Assembly (NCBI GenBank): GCA_040753495.1
Contig: JBFMEF010000015.1
Span: forward strand, 1 to 36,590
Origin: Candidatus Zixiibacteriota bacterium
GTDB lineage: Bacteria; Zixibacteria; MSB-5A5; GN15; PGXB01
Direction of reading: 5' to 3'
Length of the DNA stretch: 36,590 nt
This document shows positions 9,655 through 18,827 of this stretch, in pieces (within the stretch, counting starts at the first letter, position 1; every line of letters starts with the position of its first letter). The notes under the pieces were generated by a model. It searched no databases, was not told the DNA's origin, and saw only the letters and a list, made by a program, of their open reading frames with translations. The position numbers were made by a program, and so were the translations under genes.

Positions 9655-11829
9655 ATGCGTCGATTCAAATTCCGAAATATCTTTTCAGACCCTCTGACCA
9701 TTGTAATCTTGCTGGGGGGATTGTACCGACTTATCTATCTTCTTCACTATTATGCCAGCCCTGAATGGAGCCAACTGCTGGTCGATTCTCTCTATCATGA
9801 CCGCTGGGCAGCGGCAATCGCATCGGGCGACTGGGTCGGAGCGGAAGCGTTCTTCCGCGCGCCGCTGTATATCTATTTTCTGGGATTAATTTACGTCGTA
9901 TTTGGGCATTCAATTCTTATGGCAAGAATCGCCGGGTGTCTCTTTGGACTCATTTCTATTGGCCTCACCTATAAGATTGCGGAGAAGGTTTTCGACAAGC
10001 GTACTGCGGTCATAGCCGCCGGAATTCATGCCCTGTATCCATTGGCGGTTTACTATGAATCGGAATTGATGGTTGAGCCGTTTCTAACATTTCTGCTGGA
10101 GGCGGCAGTTCTGACACTTCTTTCGGCGGCGCAGCAACCGGGGTATCGCCGCTATGCATATTCGGGACTTCTTATGGGACTTGCCGCCATTACAAAACCG
10201 GTAGTACTGCCGCTTTTTATTGTTATCGCGGGGTACATTTTTCTCAGAAGCGGCGGAATCAAGAAGGCAGTCGGATTGTTTGCAGTTTTCATGGCAGGCG
10301 TTATCCTTGTCATTTTGCCGGTAACAATCAGGAATTATGCTGTCTCCAAAGACCCGGTGCTGGTGGCATCATCAGGAGGAATCAATTTTTATATTGGCAA
10401 TAATTCTCGCGCTGACGGCTTGACGGCATCAGTCCCGGAAATCGGCGCTAACTGGCAAATTGAAGATATTCGATATCTGACAGAGAAAGAGACGGGACAA
10501 TCGCTCGCCCCGTCAGAAATATCCGATTACTGGTACAGGAAGGGATGGCAGTGGATAGTTGAGAATCCTGCAGATTTCGCGAGGCTGTACATAAAAAAGA
10601 TATATTTCTTCTTGAATAACTATGAAGTTTCCAATAATCGGAATCTCAACGCGGTATTTGCGGCGAATCCGATTTTGAGAATATCGCCGTTGAATTTTGG
10701 CATGATTCTGGCGGGGGCGCTTTTATCCCTGTTCTTCCTGAGAAGACTCAAAGAGAGAAGACAGGATGTCATCTTAGTTCTGGGGATGATTCTTCTCTTC
10801 GCCGGGACAACCGCGCTCTATTTCATTAACGCCCGTTTCCGGCTGCCGATATTGCCGTTCCTTTTCTGCCTGGCGTCGTTTGGCGCAATTTCTCTGATGG
10901 ATACGATAAGGATGGGGCGGCTTCTGCTGAGCGGATTATGCCTGGCAACAGCGGGGGCAGTATATATCTTCTCTATAAGTAATCTCTATCAGATTGACAC
11001 TGAAAACATAAAGAGCGCTTATTTTAACCAGGGAAACTACTTCTTGTATTCCGGGGACTTTGAGCAAGCGCGCGAAAATTATTACCGTCTTCTTGACGAC
11101 GACCCGGAATTTCCGGAGGCGAATCTGAATCTTGGGGCAACATTCCTGCGGCAGGGCGAAACCGATTCGGCCGAATTCTATTTCATGAAGGAGCTGGCAT
11201 ATTATCCTGCCAACGCCAGGGCGCTAAGCAACCTGGCAACTGTATTCTATCTGAGGAAAATGATGGATTCGTCGCTGACTTATGCCACCCGGGCGATTGA
11301 GGCTAAGCCATATTTCCTTGATGGATATCTGGCGAAGACTCGCGTCCTCGGCGCCAAGGGGGACCTGGAAAGCCTGGAAGAGCTCTTGAAGGAAGCGGAT
11401 AGAAATCTGCCACGAAGAGGGCGACTTTATCTTGATGCCGGCATCATTTTCGGAGAGAAGAAGGAATTTGGCAAAGCCGAACTTTATCTCAAGCGAGCGC
11501 TGGCTGAGGAAGCAGCCCCGGTAGAAATGGATGATAATGCCTTCCTCTATTCCACCGAGGCGTATGACGCCGGACAGAGACGTCTCAAGGCAAAAGCCTT
11601 CTATGAGCTGGGATATATTTACGGAGTGCAGAATCTTTTGACAGAGTCAATCGAAATGAGCCGTCAAGCGATAGCGCTCGATTCCAGTCTGGCAGAGGCA
11701 TACATCAATCTGACGAGCGGTCTGCTCCTGAGCGGGCAGGTGTCGTCGGCTAAAGCAACGTTAGAAACAGCCCGCCGTCGTTTTCCGGAGAATGCCGCCA
11801 TCAAACAGATCTGGGAATCAATTAAATAA
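9655..11829 (+). CDS. Membrane glycosyltransferase (GT39/ArnT-like) fused to TPR repeats
   Basis: A 724-residue integral membrane protein. Residues 1 to about 430 contain roughly ten hydrophobic spans. An acidic residue in the first periplasmic loop (LVDSLYHDRWA) is followed by FFRAPLYIYFLGLIY and YYESELMVEPF, the pattern of PMT_2-type lipid-linked sugar transferases. These use polyprenyl-phosphate sugars to glycosylate proteins or lipids on the outer face of the inner membrane. Residues from about 445 to the end are helical TPR repeats (for example AYFNQGNYFLYSGDFEQARENY and EANLNLGATFLRQGETDSA), probably periplasmic and binding partner proteins. The ATG at 9655 is preferred over the adjoining TTG at 9652; no strong ribosome site is seen. 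Monocistronic, closed by the terminator at 11828-11866. Acceptor unknown; the fusion suggests a protein substrate, perhaps the secreted proteins nearby (inference). Confidence 0.8.
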   Translation: MRRFKFRNIFSDPLTIVILLGGLYRLIYLLHYYASPEWSQLLVDSLYHDRWAAAIASGDWVGAEAFFRAPLYIYFLGLIYVVFGHSILMARIAGCLFGLISIGLTYKIAEKVFDKRTAVIAAGIHALYPLAVYYESELMVEPFLTFLLEAAVLTLLSAAQQPGYRRYAYSGLLMGLAAITKPVVLPLFIVIAGYIFLRSGGIKKAVGLFAVFMAGVILVILPVTIRNYAVSKDPVLVASSGGINFYIGNNSRADGLTASVPEIGANWQIEDIRYLTEKETGQSLAPSEISDYWYRKGWQWIVENPADFARLYIKKIYFFLNNYEVSNNRNLNAVFAANPILRISPLNFGMILAGALLSLFFLRRLKERRQDVILVLGMILLFAGTTALYFINARFRLPILPFLFCLASFGAISLMDTIRMGRLLLSGLCLATAGAVYIFSISNLYQIDTENIKSAYFNQGNYFLYSGDFEQARENYYRLLDDDPEFPEANLNLGATFLRQGETDSAEFYFMKELAYYPANARALSNLATVFYLRKMMDSSLTYATRAIEAKPYFLDGYLAKTRVLGAKGDLESLEELLKEADRNLPRRGRLYLDAGIIFGEKKEFGKAELYLKRALAEEAAPVEMDDNAFLYSTEAYDAGQRRLKAKAFYELGYIYGVQNLLTESIEMSRQAIALDSSLAEAYINLTSGLLLSGQVSSAKATLETARRRFPENAAIKQIWESIK

Positions 11830-11866
11830 ATAAGGGTCGAAGAAGTGGTATCTTCGACCCTTATTT
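11828..11866. terminator. Strong bidirectional terminator between convergent genes
   Basis: A perfect 16-base inverted repeat (stem starting AAATAAGGGTCGAAGA) with a 7-base loop, flanked by A-rich sequence on the left and TTTT on the right. It separates the plus-strand glycosyltransferase gene, whose stop overlaps the stem, from the minus-strand lipoprotein gene ending at 11883, and should act for both. Confidence 0.92.
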
Positions 11867-11882
11867 TCTAAATCAGAAAATT

Positions 11883-14225
11883 CTATTCTTCGACAATATT
11901 CCGCAGCAGGCCGGCTTTCTTCTTAATCTGCATATCGCGCAGGACATTATCCAGCTCCTGAAGTTGCTGTTGCGAGCCGGAGAAAGCATTGGGAGCCAGT
12001 TTGCCGGCGCCAAGGAATGGCTGCTCAGCCAACCAATCCATCATCGGTTCGAAGACACCGAGGGCGGCCTCTCTCTCGAAAGGCAGCAATGTGAAGGTGA
12101 AGTGAGCCGTGCGGAAAAACGGAGTGTTCCGTTTAATCGCCACCACCGTGCCTTCGTACTTCAAAACATTGCCGGTTCTAATGGTGCTACAGGTATAAGA
12201 CAGCTGCGGCGTATTGGTGCCGTACTTTGATTTGTAGAGGTATAAAGCTGTGTCGCTGAAGCTCTGCTTGGCGACATATCCGACCTCTGGATAGGCCCCC
12301 ACCACCATCGGACCGGTAGCGGTAGCGCAACGGAAAGGAAATCTCAGAGCGCCGTATGAGGGCGGGCGATGCCAGTAGTAGCGAGATTCCAGCAGGAGAG
12401 TATCGATATTGAGGTCGGGCATATTCGGGTCAAGACTGTAGGCGCCGACAAAATCCTCAATACGAATCTGTCCATAGGGACCCCAGAAAGCGGGAGGACC
12501 AAACTGCAGATAACTTACAAATTCAGCCCAGGCTGTAAAGGATATCAGGTCGACGCCGAAAGCGATACGGTATTCAGATGGCGCCGACTGCAGGAGATTG
12601 GGTGGAAGCCCGTCGAATATATCGGTTCCGCTGGCGAAGGGACGGCGCATCATGGCCCAGCAACTCATACCATTGCGAATACCTTTCAGAATCGACTCCC
12701 CTTCAACCGATTCAAGATTTATCACACGGGTGGCATTGTCCTTGACCAGAAGAATTATCTTGTGCTTGAGCACATCTCTCAAGGAAATTACCGGCATGCC
12801 TCCGAGAGGATATTTGAGCAGGGCCGCTATCGCATAATAGTCCTGCGTGCAGCGGAAGGTACTGTAATAGACGAAGTAAGGGCCCTCGCCAGACAAATTG
12901 TAGATGGTATCATCAGGCAAGATATTATCGGTGTCAAAAGAGCCTGGTTTCCAGGTATTTATCAGGTCGCCGTATACAGTCTTTATCATGGGTGGCGTCG
13001 ATTCCGGATATCCATCACGTCCCGGGAAAAGCGCGTAGTTGTAGTTTCCGGCTGTGGTATTGCCGTACTCGGTGAGGTCAAGGAGTATGACCTCGCGTTC
13101 AAATTTCGGTTCGATTACCGAGGTCCATTTATAATCCGGAACCGGGTCGGGGACTTTAGAATCATCGCGCGCCTGGCACCAGATAACGAAGTATTTCAGT
13201 CGCGTGGTGTCGCCCGCGGTTGAGACAGTGTCGTAACGGAAGACGTCATAAACATTGATATTCTCGTCATTCACCCAGGGCTGACCGGTTAAGGGATTAT
13301 ATGATTCGCCAATCACTCTCTGGAAGCGAGGCGGCAGGGAATCAATATAGAAGAACATATCCCAGGAGCCGTAGGGATTGCCGCCTTTTAGAGTATCGAC
13401 CAGTATGAAATTGAAGACGGTATCGAAGGTCGTATCCCACGGAATCGTGGTGGTATCAATGGTAGTGTCGATTCTATTGACAGTCTTATAGAAATCACCC
13501 AGATAGTAGAAGTCGCCGAAGTTGTCGACAAAGACCGATTCAACGTAAAGCATATTGATTGTATCCATCTGAAGGCTATCAAACGGACCGTACATCTTCC
13601 ACTGATACTCAAAAGGAGGCGGGTTGCGCGGGTAATCGATCGGGTCAGTGGCGGAAAACTGAATGCTGACACCCTCCAGTGAAATTGAACCGATTCCGGG
13701 GGATTTGGCGTTGATATACGGGTCATGAATCGGATTGGCCGTTACCAGCGTAATCGGGAAGTGATTATTCTTGCGATACATCCGGTACACAACACGGGAG
13801 CCGGCATCGAGATTATCCACGGCCTGAATGAAGATGTAGGATGCGACAAACTTGCGCACCGGGTCGCTGACATCAGCCGACATCTTCACCTTGTCCTTCG
13901 TTCCGGGACTCTGCAGAGTTACCGGCACTACAATCCAGGGTATGGAGTTACTCGGGGCAGTGCTAATAAAGCCATCGGGGTCGTTTCCGACGATAGTGCT
14001 TTCCACCACGGCATAGCGGAAATACTTGATAAAGCCATCAACATCGGTGCCATACCAGTAAATGGTGGTATCCGATGAGAACTGGGCGCCATCCACCGGA
14101 ATATTCACGAATTCCACGATGGGGGGAATATTCGCGCGGGGAGGCCCCTTGATTTCTTTGTCACATCCCCCCACAATATATAAGCCGAGAAGCACTGCGG
14201 AAATTAACAATAAGCTCCGCTTCAT
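11883..14225 (-). CDS. Large outer-envelope lipoprotein of unknown function
   Basis: A 780-residue lipoprotein that I do not recognise as a named family. The signal peptide MKRSLLLISAVLLGLYIVGG is followed by the lipidated Cys21. Near the N-terminus (residues 30-75) the pattern PPIVEFVNIP...YWYGTDVDGFIKYFRYAV resembles a fibronectin/Ig-like beta domain common in FCB surface proteins. The C-terminal half (from about 490, LKHKIILLVKDNATRVINLES) has alternating strands and helices, possibly Rossmann-like; no catalytic motif is seen. The ATG at 14225 is chosen over an upstream in-frame ATG at 14264 because GGAGGAAT lies just before it and it starts the lipoprotein signal. It is last in the operon with the TonB receptor and PorV-like gene, suggesting it is their surface or periplasmic partner. 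Confidence 0.75.
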   Translation of the reverse strand: MKRSLLLISAVLLGLYIVGGCDKEIKGPPRANIPPIVEFVNIPVDGAQFSSDTTIYWYGTDVDGFIKYFRYAVVESTIVGNDPDGFISTAPSNSIPWIVVPVTLQSPGTKDKVKMSADVSDPVRKFVASYIFIQAVDNLDAGSRVVYRMYRKNNHFPITLVTANPIHDPYINAKSPGIGSISLEGVSIQFSATDPIDYPRNPPPFEYQWKMYGPFDSLQMDTINMLYVESVFVDNFGDFYYLGDFYKTVNRIDTTIDTTTIPWDTTFDTVFNFILVDTLKGGNPYGSWDMFFYIDSLPPRFQRVIGESYNPLTGQPWVNDENINVYDVFRYDTVSTAGDTTRLKYFVIWCQARDDSKVPDPVPDYKWTSVIEPKFEREVILLDLTEYGNTTAGNYNYALFPGRDGYPESTPPMIKTVYGDLINTWKPGSFDTDNILPDDTIYNLSGEGPYFVYYSTFRCTQDYYAIAALLKYPLGGMPVISLRDVLKHKIILLVKDNATRVINLESVEGESILKGIRNGMSCWAMMRRPFASGTDIFDGLPPNLLQSAPSEYRIAFGVDLISFTAWAEFVSYLQFGPPAFWGPYGQIRIEDFVGAYSLDPNMPDLNIDTLLLESRYYWHRPPSYGALRFPFRCATATGPMVVGAYPEVGYVAKQSFSDTALYLYKSKYGTNTPQLSYTCSTIRTGNVLKYEGTVVAIKRNTPFFRTAHFTFTLLPFEREAALGVFEPMMDWLAEQPFLGAGKLAPNAFSGSQQQLQELDNVLRDMQIKKKAGLLRNIVEE

Positions 14226-14263
14226 ATTATTCCTCCAGAAATTTGTCTTCCCAATCATAGCCA

Positions 14264-15217
14264 TTAGAAGGAAAGTCCGATTGAAAATCTATGCACCTGG
14301 TCGAGCCATCCGAAGTCCTGATAAGCGTAATCGACCGAGATATCCATTTCTTCCCCGATGGGAAGACGCAAGCCGCCGCCGGCGGTAAAACCGTCGGAAT
14401 CATAATTCAGCCTCTCCCCTATGCGGAGGCTGAACTTATTCTGAAACCAGTATTCCAATCCGACATTATATTTTTCCAGGTTGTCGGCCGGGTGGCTTCC
14501 TTCGGCTCCGATGGAAACAAGATGGTTCGGTGTGTTCAGGGCATCGATGGAAGCGCCAAACTTGAAGTTGATGGGAAGGGGAAACGCTTTGGAGATGAAT
14601 TTGAAATCGGGACCGAAATTGGATATGACCATTCCGATTTTGAAATTGCGGTAGCCCGAATTATAGAGCGTCCCGACATCGGCGGCCCACCCGGAGGCTT
14701 TCTTCAGCTCCAGATTCTCCTGGATGAATTTTGCCGTGACCCCGACCGAGAATTTATCGGTGAGGAATCGGCCATAACTGACGCCGATAGCCAGGTCGCC
14801 GGCGGAAAAATACTGGGCATTGTTATTCTGGTCAACTCCCAGGGGATAGTAGTAGTCGGTATAGAGGATATCGCCGGCGTTCAGAGAATAGGCGCTGACG
14901 CCGACAACACCGCCAACCTGCTCCAGCGGAAAGACCAGCGCAAAGAATTCATAATTGATATCCGCGGGCATATCGACATGGGTAAACATGGCATCGCGGC
15001 CAAAGACATAGGTCAGTCCGGCGGGGTTGTAGTACACGGCGGAGGCGTCATTCACCCCCGCGCAAAAAGCCTCCGCCATACCCATAGCCCTTGCGGATAC
15101 TCCTAACTCGAGGAAATTTAAGCCGGTCGTACCTACCTTTGCCTGACCAAACGCGAACATCGGCAGAGCCAGAATGGCAAGCATCAGCAATCCGACGCGG
15201 AATCTATTAGGTTTCAT
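14264..15217 (-). CDS. PorV/PorQ-family outer membrane beta-barrel protein
   Basis: A 317-residue exported barrel-like protein. A signal peptide ending near FAFGQA is followed by the diagnostic stretch VGTTGLNFLELGVSARAMGMAEA and DASAVYYNPAGL, typical of the PorV/PorQ family (UPF0164-like). Alternating beta strands run to a terminal aromatic residue (SIGLSF). In type IX secretion PorV shuttles sorted cargo from the translocon to the sortase on the outer face. Many FCB genomes hold additional paralogues beside TonB receptors, whose roles are unknown. The ATG at 15217 is chosen because AGGAG lies 9 bases upstream; an ATG 9 bases earlier directly abuts that site. It lies 38 bases after the receptor gene and 38 bases before the lipoprotein ATG, in one operon. 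Confidence 0.85.
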   Translation of the reverse strand: MKPNRFRVGLLMLAILALPMFAFGQAKVGTTGLNFLELGVSARAMGMAEAFCAGVNDASAVYYNPAGLTYVFGRDAMFTHVDMPADINYEFFALVFPLEQVGGVVGVSAYSLNAGDILYTDYYYPLGVDQNNNAQYFSAGDLAIGVSYGRFLTDKFSVGVTAKFIQENLELKKASGWAADVGTLYNSGYRNFKIGMVISNFGPDFKFISKAFPLPINFKFGASIDALNTPNHLVSIGAEGSHPADNLEKYNVGLEYWFQNKFSLRIGERLNYDSDGFTAGGGLRLPIGEEMDISVDYAYQDFGWLDQVHRFSIGLSF

Positions 15218-15255
15218 CGAATTCATCTCCTATATAAAACCATTATTTTCAAAAC

Positions 15256-18200
15256 TTATAGGCTAAGCTGCAATCCCAGTTTAATCTGCCGACCGTAATT
15301 CCAGTTCTCTGGATTGCGGTCAAAATCGGTGCCGCCCATGACATTGTAACCATCGTTCTGGTTTGTATCGGCGCGCCCGGTATTGGCGTAAACGCCCTGG
15401 ACGTTTCGGTTGTCCAGAAGGTTATCGACCCAGACGATGAAGCGCCAGTTGAGATTGACCAGCTTGAAGTATTTCTCGAAACGAACATCGAAGTTAAGCA
15501 CGGAAGGGCGACGCATCGAGTTCTCATCGATATCGACACCGGCTTCAATGTCAAGGTTGGGATATTTTTGTCCCGGAGTAAAGGGACGACCGGTCTCAAA
15601 AAGTCCCTGAATTGAAAAGGTCCAGCCGTTCGGAATGGCAATGCCAAACAGTTTCGGTTTCATAGTCTCCGGAATGACCAGCTGAACGCCGCATTTGAGC
15701 GAGTGGCGAACGTCGTTATCGAGCGGCTTCTCCGAAAGAGACTCGCGACTCAGATAAAAATCGCTGAAGTAAGTGGTGCGGGTCTGCGACTGCTTGCCGT
15801 AAGCAAAAGCATAAGTATAGCTGACTTCACCGTTGATAAGACGGCCGCCGCGCTTATCAAGCATTACTTCAAATCCGCGGCTGCGGCCGTAGTCGCGATT
15901 CTCATATCGCTGCACAACGAGAGCGCCGCCGCCGAGCTTGACATTGGCGCTGTTAATCTTATCGAATTCATCCTTAAAATAGCCGGAAACGTCTATGGAA
16001 TAATCTTCCGACATGGCATACTTGACGCCAAAGGAGTATTGAATGGTCTTGACATAGTCGAGGTTATAGTTGCCGACGACGTCATTGGCGGCAGCGGCAG
16101 TGGTATTACGGTCATACATGAAAGAATAAGACGGAAGCTGGTAGAAGTGACCATAGTTGAAATGAATTTTGGCTTTATCGGAAATCGGATAGGAGAAACC
16201 GATGCGCGGTGAAAGACGAGTCCGGTCGCCGAGAATGATGCCGCTTCCAAGGTCGTCCTGTCGGGCGACATCTTCCAGACCGCCGGACTGGATGAAGAAG
16301 TCGTAACGGAAACCGAGGCTGGCAATCATCGAGCCGTATTCCAGATTATCTCTCAAGTAGAGAGAGCCGCTGAGGGGATTGTAATCATAGAAGTCGCGCA
16401 ATTCGCCGATGCCGGGATAGCGACCGCCATCGTCGCGACCGTTGTAAATCTGCTCCAGCGAACGGATATCTTCCTTATCAAGGAACTCCTTTTTCACTTC
16501 GATACCGGCTTTAAACTCATGGGCGCCCAACTGACGGAACACCTTGCCTTCCAGAGAATACTGCTGGATGCGCCGATGGTGCCAAACGGTTTCGCTCTCA
16601 TAATTGCCGACATTCAAGAAGGAACTGCTACCGGAACCGTCATGCTGATTGTTACCGTTCAGGTCGGTAAAAGGCTCGCCCGGGTCGTAGCGACGATTGG
16701 GGGCATCATAAACGCCATTACCGTTCATATCAACAAAATCGATACCGGGTACCCAGGGTTCGAACGGATAGGTGTAGCGGGAGTTGCGGTCGATATCCAT
16801 GTTTTTGTCGGGGTCGGCCGACATGACGAAGATATCGATCCCTTCCTCGTAACTGCCATTGTTATTGACATCGATAAATTTCTCACCGAGGTTGATATCG
16901 CCATCGATATAAGGCTCTTCATTTCGCGTGTCAATGATGTCGCGGCGGTCGGAGTCATAGACGCCATTGCCGTTGGTGTCATAGAGATAGTCACCCTGGT
17001 CCCAGGCGCCATTACCGTTGAGGTCTATAAACGGCTCACCTTCGAGATAGGGACCGCGCGAGCCATCATTGAAGCGGAAATTGGTCACATAGGTGTAACC
17101 GGCCTGCGAGTTATTTATAAAGGGCGAATTGCCGTAAGTGTAAAGCGGGGCAGAAAGGTCACGACCGTAAATCATCGTGTCGGGGAAAACGTTGATAATC
17201 GGCTCGGGCGGGTCATATATGCCGTTGCCGTTACGGTCATCGAAGCTTTCGAAATCCGTGTAGCGGAGGAACTGGTCGGGGTCAAGCCCCTCCCCGGGGT
17301 TATTGGGGTCACCCGGTTTCCATTGCACATCGCGATTGTAGTAAGCGGCTTTGAGATAATAATGCATATTCTTGGAAAGCTGGTGGGTGAATTCCAGAGA
17401 ATATGACTGCCACTTAGTCTCGTTAATCGGCGCCGTATTGGGGGTGTAGCGATAAATCCAATTGAAATCGGTATAATGATTGACGCTGTTCTTATAGGAA
17501 AAGATCGCCTTCATATTGTTGAGCGGTTTCATCATCAGATTGGCATTTATGGTGTAATCATTGAGCTGCCGCTCCGGAATATCGAAACCAAGGAAGTTGA
17601 ATTTGCCGTAACGCATGGCGGTATTATCGGAGGAGTATTTGTCATAGCTGTAAGGGGTGCCGGTCTTGGTCATCTCGGCGTACAGATAGTAGGTCACTTC
17701 CTTATCTTCAAGAAAATTGAGTCCCAGCGCCGGCAGAACGCGGCTCTTGAAAATCGGATCGGGACCGCCGATACTGAATGCCAGATTGTCGTAATTATTA
17801 GAATATTTGTTGAGGGTGGCATTTCCCAGGTCATCGGTCAGATACTGCAGATAGAGATTGGTTCTTTCCGCAGAACCGGTCTGAGTGGTTATTTTAATAA
17901 TGCCAGAAAGGGCGTTGCCGTACTCGGGGTCAAAGCCATCTTTGATGATACTGATTTCCTGAATCGAGCCGGAAGTAAGCGAAAGCCCCAGTGTGGTTGG
18001 GCCATAACCGCCAAGTGGGTCGCCGATATTGACGCCGTCAACGATGTAGGCGACTTCACCGGCGCGACCGCCGCGGATAATCACTTCACCCTGGGAGGTG
18101 GTTACCACACCGGCCGTCTGCTGAAGCAGTTTATCTACATTCGTGACCGGCATAGTCTTGATGGCTTCGCGGGTCATACGAACAGTCCCGGTGAACTCAT

Positions 18201-18594
18201 ACTTGTCAATCTTGTCGCGGTCGGCGGTGACCTTGATAACTTTACCGATGTCGGTCACCGATTTTTCCATCTGAATGTTTATTTCTGTGGTCTTATCGGT
18301 GGAGACGACCACATCGGAAATCTCGACCGTATTGTAGGAAACAGAGGTGACGCGCAAGACATAAGTCTCAGTCGGCACCAGATTAATAAGATAGGAACCG
18401 TCGGGGTCGGTCATGGCACCCTGGGTGGTACCGACGATAAGAACGGAAGCGCCGGGAATCGGCTCGCCCGATTCCTTATCGGTGACACGACCTTTGATTT
18501 TGCCGGTTCCGGCGGCAAAGACGACGGATGATAGAAGCAACAGCCCGGATATGACAGCTACGAGAAGGGAAAATCTCCTGGGCAGTCCACTCAT
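15256..18594 (-). CDS. TonB-dependent receptor with carboxypeptidase-regulatory N-domain and D-x-N-x-N-x repeats
   Basis: A 1112-residue outer membrane receptor. Residues 1-28 are a signal peptide. About 31-110 is a carboxypeptidase-regulatory-like beta sandwich (GKIKGRVTDKESGEPIPGAS, DPDGSYLI). About 130-240 is the plug (VTNVDKLLQQTAGV, VIIRGGRAGEVAYIVDGV). The remainder is a 22-strand-type barrel ending in aromatic-rich strands (LGLQLSL). Unusually, residues 452-652 contain six acidic D-x-N-x-N-x(G/N) motifs at about 452, 524, 539, 575, 622 and 644, probably binding calcium in a long surface loop. A GGAGGAAAG ribosome site precedes the ATG and a good promoter lies at 18798-18827. It leads an operon with PorV-like and lipoprotein genes. 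Ligand unknown; no classical SusD partner is present. Could import oligomers or act as an export partner. Confidence 0.9.
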   Translation of the reverse strand: MSGLPRRFSLLVAVISGLLLLSSVVFAAGTGKIKGRVTDKESGEPIPGASVLIVGTTQGAMTDPDGSYLINLVPTETYVLRVTSVSYNTVEISDVVVSTDKTTEINIQMEKSVTDIGKVIKVTADRDKIDKYEFTGTVRMTREAIKTMPVTNVDKLLQQTAGVVTTSQGEVIIRGGRAGEVAYIVDGVNIGDPLGGYGPTTLGLSLTSGSIQEISIIKDGFDPEYGNALSGIIKITTQTGSAERTNLYLQYLTDDLGNATLNKYSNNYDNLAFSIGGPDPIFKSRVLPALGLNFLEDKEVTYYLYAEMTKTGTPYSYDKYSSDNTAMRYGKFNFLGFDIPERQLNDYTINANLMMKPLNNMKAIFSYKNSVNHYTDFNWIYRYTPNTAPINETKWQSYSLEFTHQLSKNMHYYLKAAYYNRDVQWKPGDPNNPGEGLDPDQFLRYTDFESFDDRNGNGIYDPPEPIINVFPDTMIYGRDLSAPLYTYGNSPFINNSQAGYTYVTNFRFNDGSRGPYLEGEPFIDLNGNGAWDQGDYLYDTNGNGVYDSDRRDIIDTRNEEPYIDGDINLGEKFIDVNNNGSYEEGIDIFVMSADPDKNMDIDRNSRYTYPFEPWVPGIDFVDMNGNGVYDAPNRRYDPGEPFTDLNGNNQHDGSGSSSFLNVGNYESETVWHHRRIQQYSLEGKVFRQLGAHEFKAGIEVKKEFLDKEDIRSLEQIYNGRDDGGRYPGIGELRDFYDYNPLSGSLYLRDNLEYGSMIASLGFRYDFFIQSGGLEDVARQDDLGSGIILGDRTRLSPRIGFSYPISDKAKIHFNYGHFYQLPSYSFMYDRNTTAAAANDVVGNYNLDYVKTIQYSFGVKYAMSEDYSIDVSGYFKDEFDKINSANVKLGGGALVVQRYENRDYGRSRGFEVMLDKRGGRLINGEVSYTYAFAYGKQSQTRTTYFSDFYLSRESLSEKPLDNDVRHSLKCGVQLVIPETMKPKLFGIAIPNGWTFSIQGLFETGRPFTPGQKYPNLDIEAGVDIDENSMRRPSVLNFDVRFEKYFKLVNLNWRFIVWVDNLLDNRNVQGVYANTGRADTNQNDGYNVMGGTDFDRNPENWNYGRQIKLGLQLSL

Positions 18595-18716
18595 AACCCT
18601 TTCCTCCTGAAATCTATAAAATTACTAACTCTTATTCGTAAGTCCATTATGGGATTGGGATTGTTATTGTTTAAATACATTGCAGAAACTCTTTGGCATC
18701 TGACGACGGAAAGTGA

Positions 18717-18786
18717 GGAGTAGCTCCATCGCAGGCCTGTCATCTCAAGCACAGGCGCTCATTCCCATACCTATCCGGTTTACTCC
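18717..18786 (-). promoter_or_regulatory. Possible folded 5' leader of the TonB receptor operon
   Basis: Between the predicted transcription start (about 18790) and the receptor ATG are about 195 bases of leader. On the transcript a 6-base outer stem (GGAGTA from 18781-18786 with TACTCC from 18717-18722) encloses an inner hairpin GCCTGT / ACAGGC (18735-18740 and 18751-18756). It does not match the TPP, cobalamin or cyclic-di-GMP riboswitch consensus by eye. The stems are short, so this may be chance. Confidence 0.3.
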
Positions 18787-18797
18787 CATAGGCATAT

Positions 18798-18827
18798 ATA
18801 ATACCTCCGTTGGCAGCGGCAAGTCAA
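18798..18827 (-). promoter_or_regulatory. Sigma-70-like promoter of the TonB receptor operon
   Basis: On the minus strand, TTGACT (18822-18827), an 18-base spacer and TATTAT (18798-18803), each five of six consensus bases. It lies about 205 bases before the receptor ATG, giving a long untranslated leader. Confidence 0.65.

Noticed and set aside
16638-17241. Dockerin domain in the TonB receptor
   Set aside because: The D-x-N-x-N motifs recall dockerin loops and a cohesin-like domain exists in the giant protein, but six irregularly spaced motifs inside a receptor barrel are not the paired 22-residue dockerin arrangement.
15703-18531. Long open frames on the plus strand opposite the TonB receptor (169-351 codons)
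   Set aside because: They lie antisense to a gene with clear conserved domains, and their translations are rich in repetitive low-information residues caused by the codon use of the other strand; no ribosome sites or recognisable motifs.
18717-18786. TPP, cobalamin or cyclic-di-GMP riboswitch in the receptor leader
   Set aside because: A short TGAGATGA recalls the TPP element, but the other conserved blocks of each of these classes are missing.
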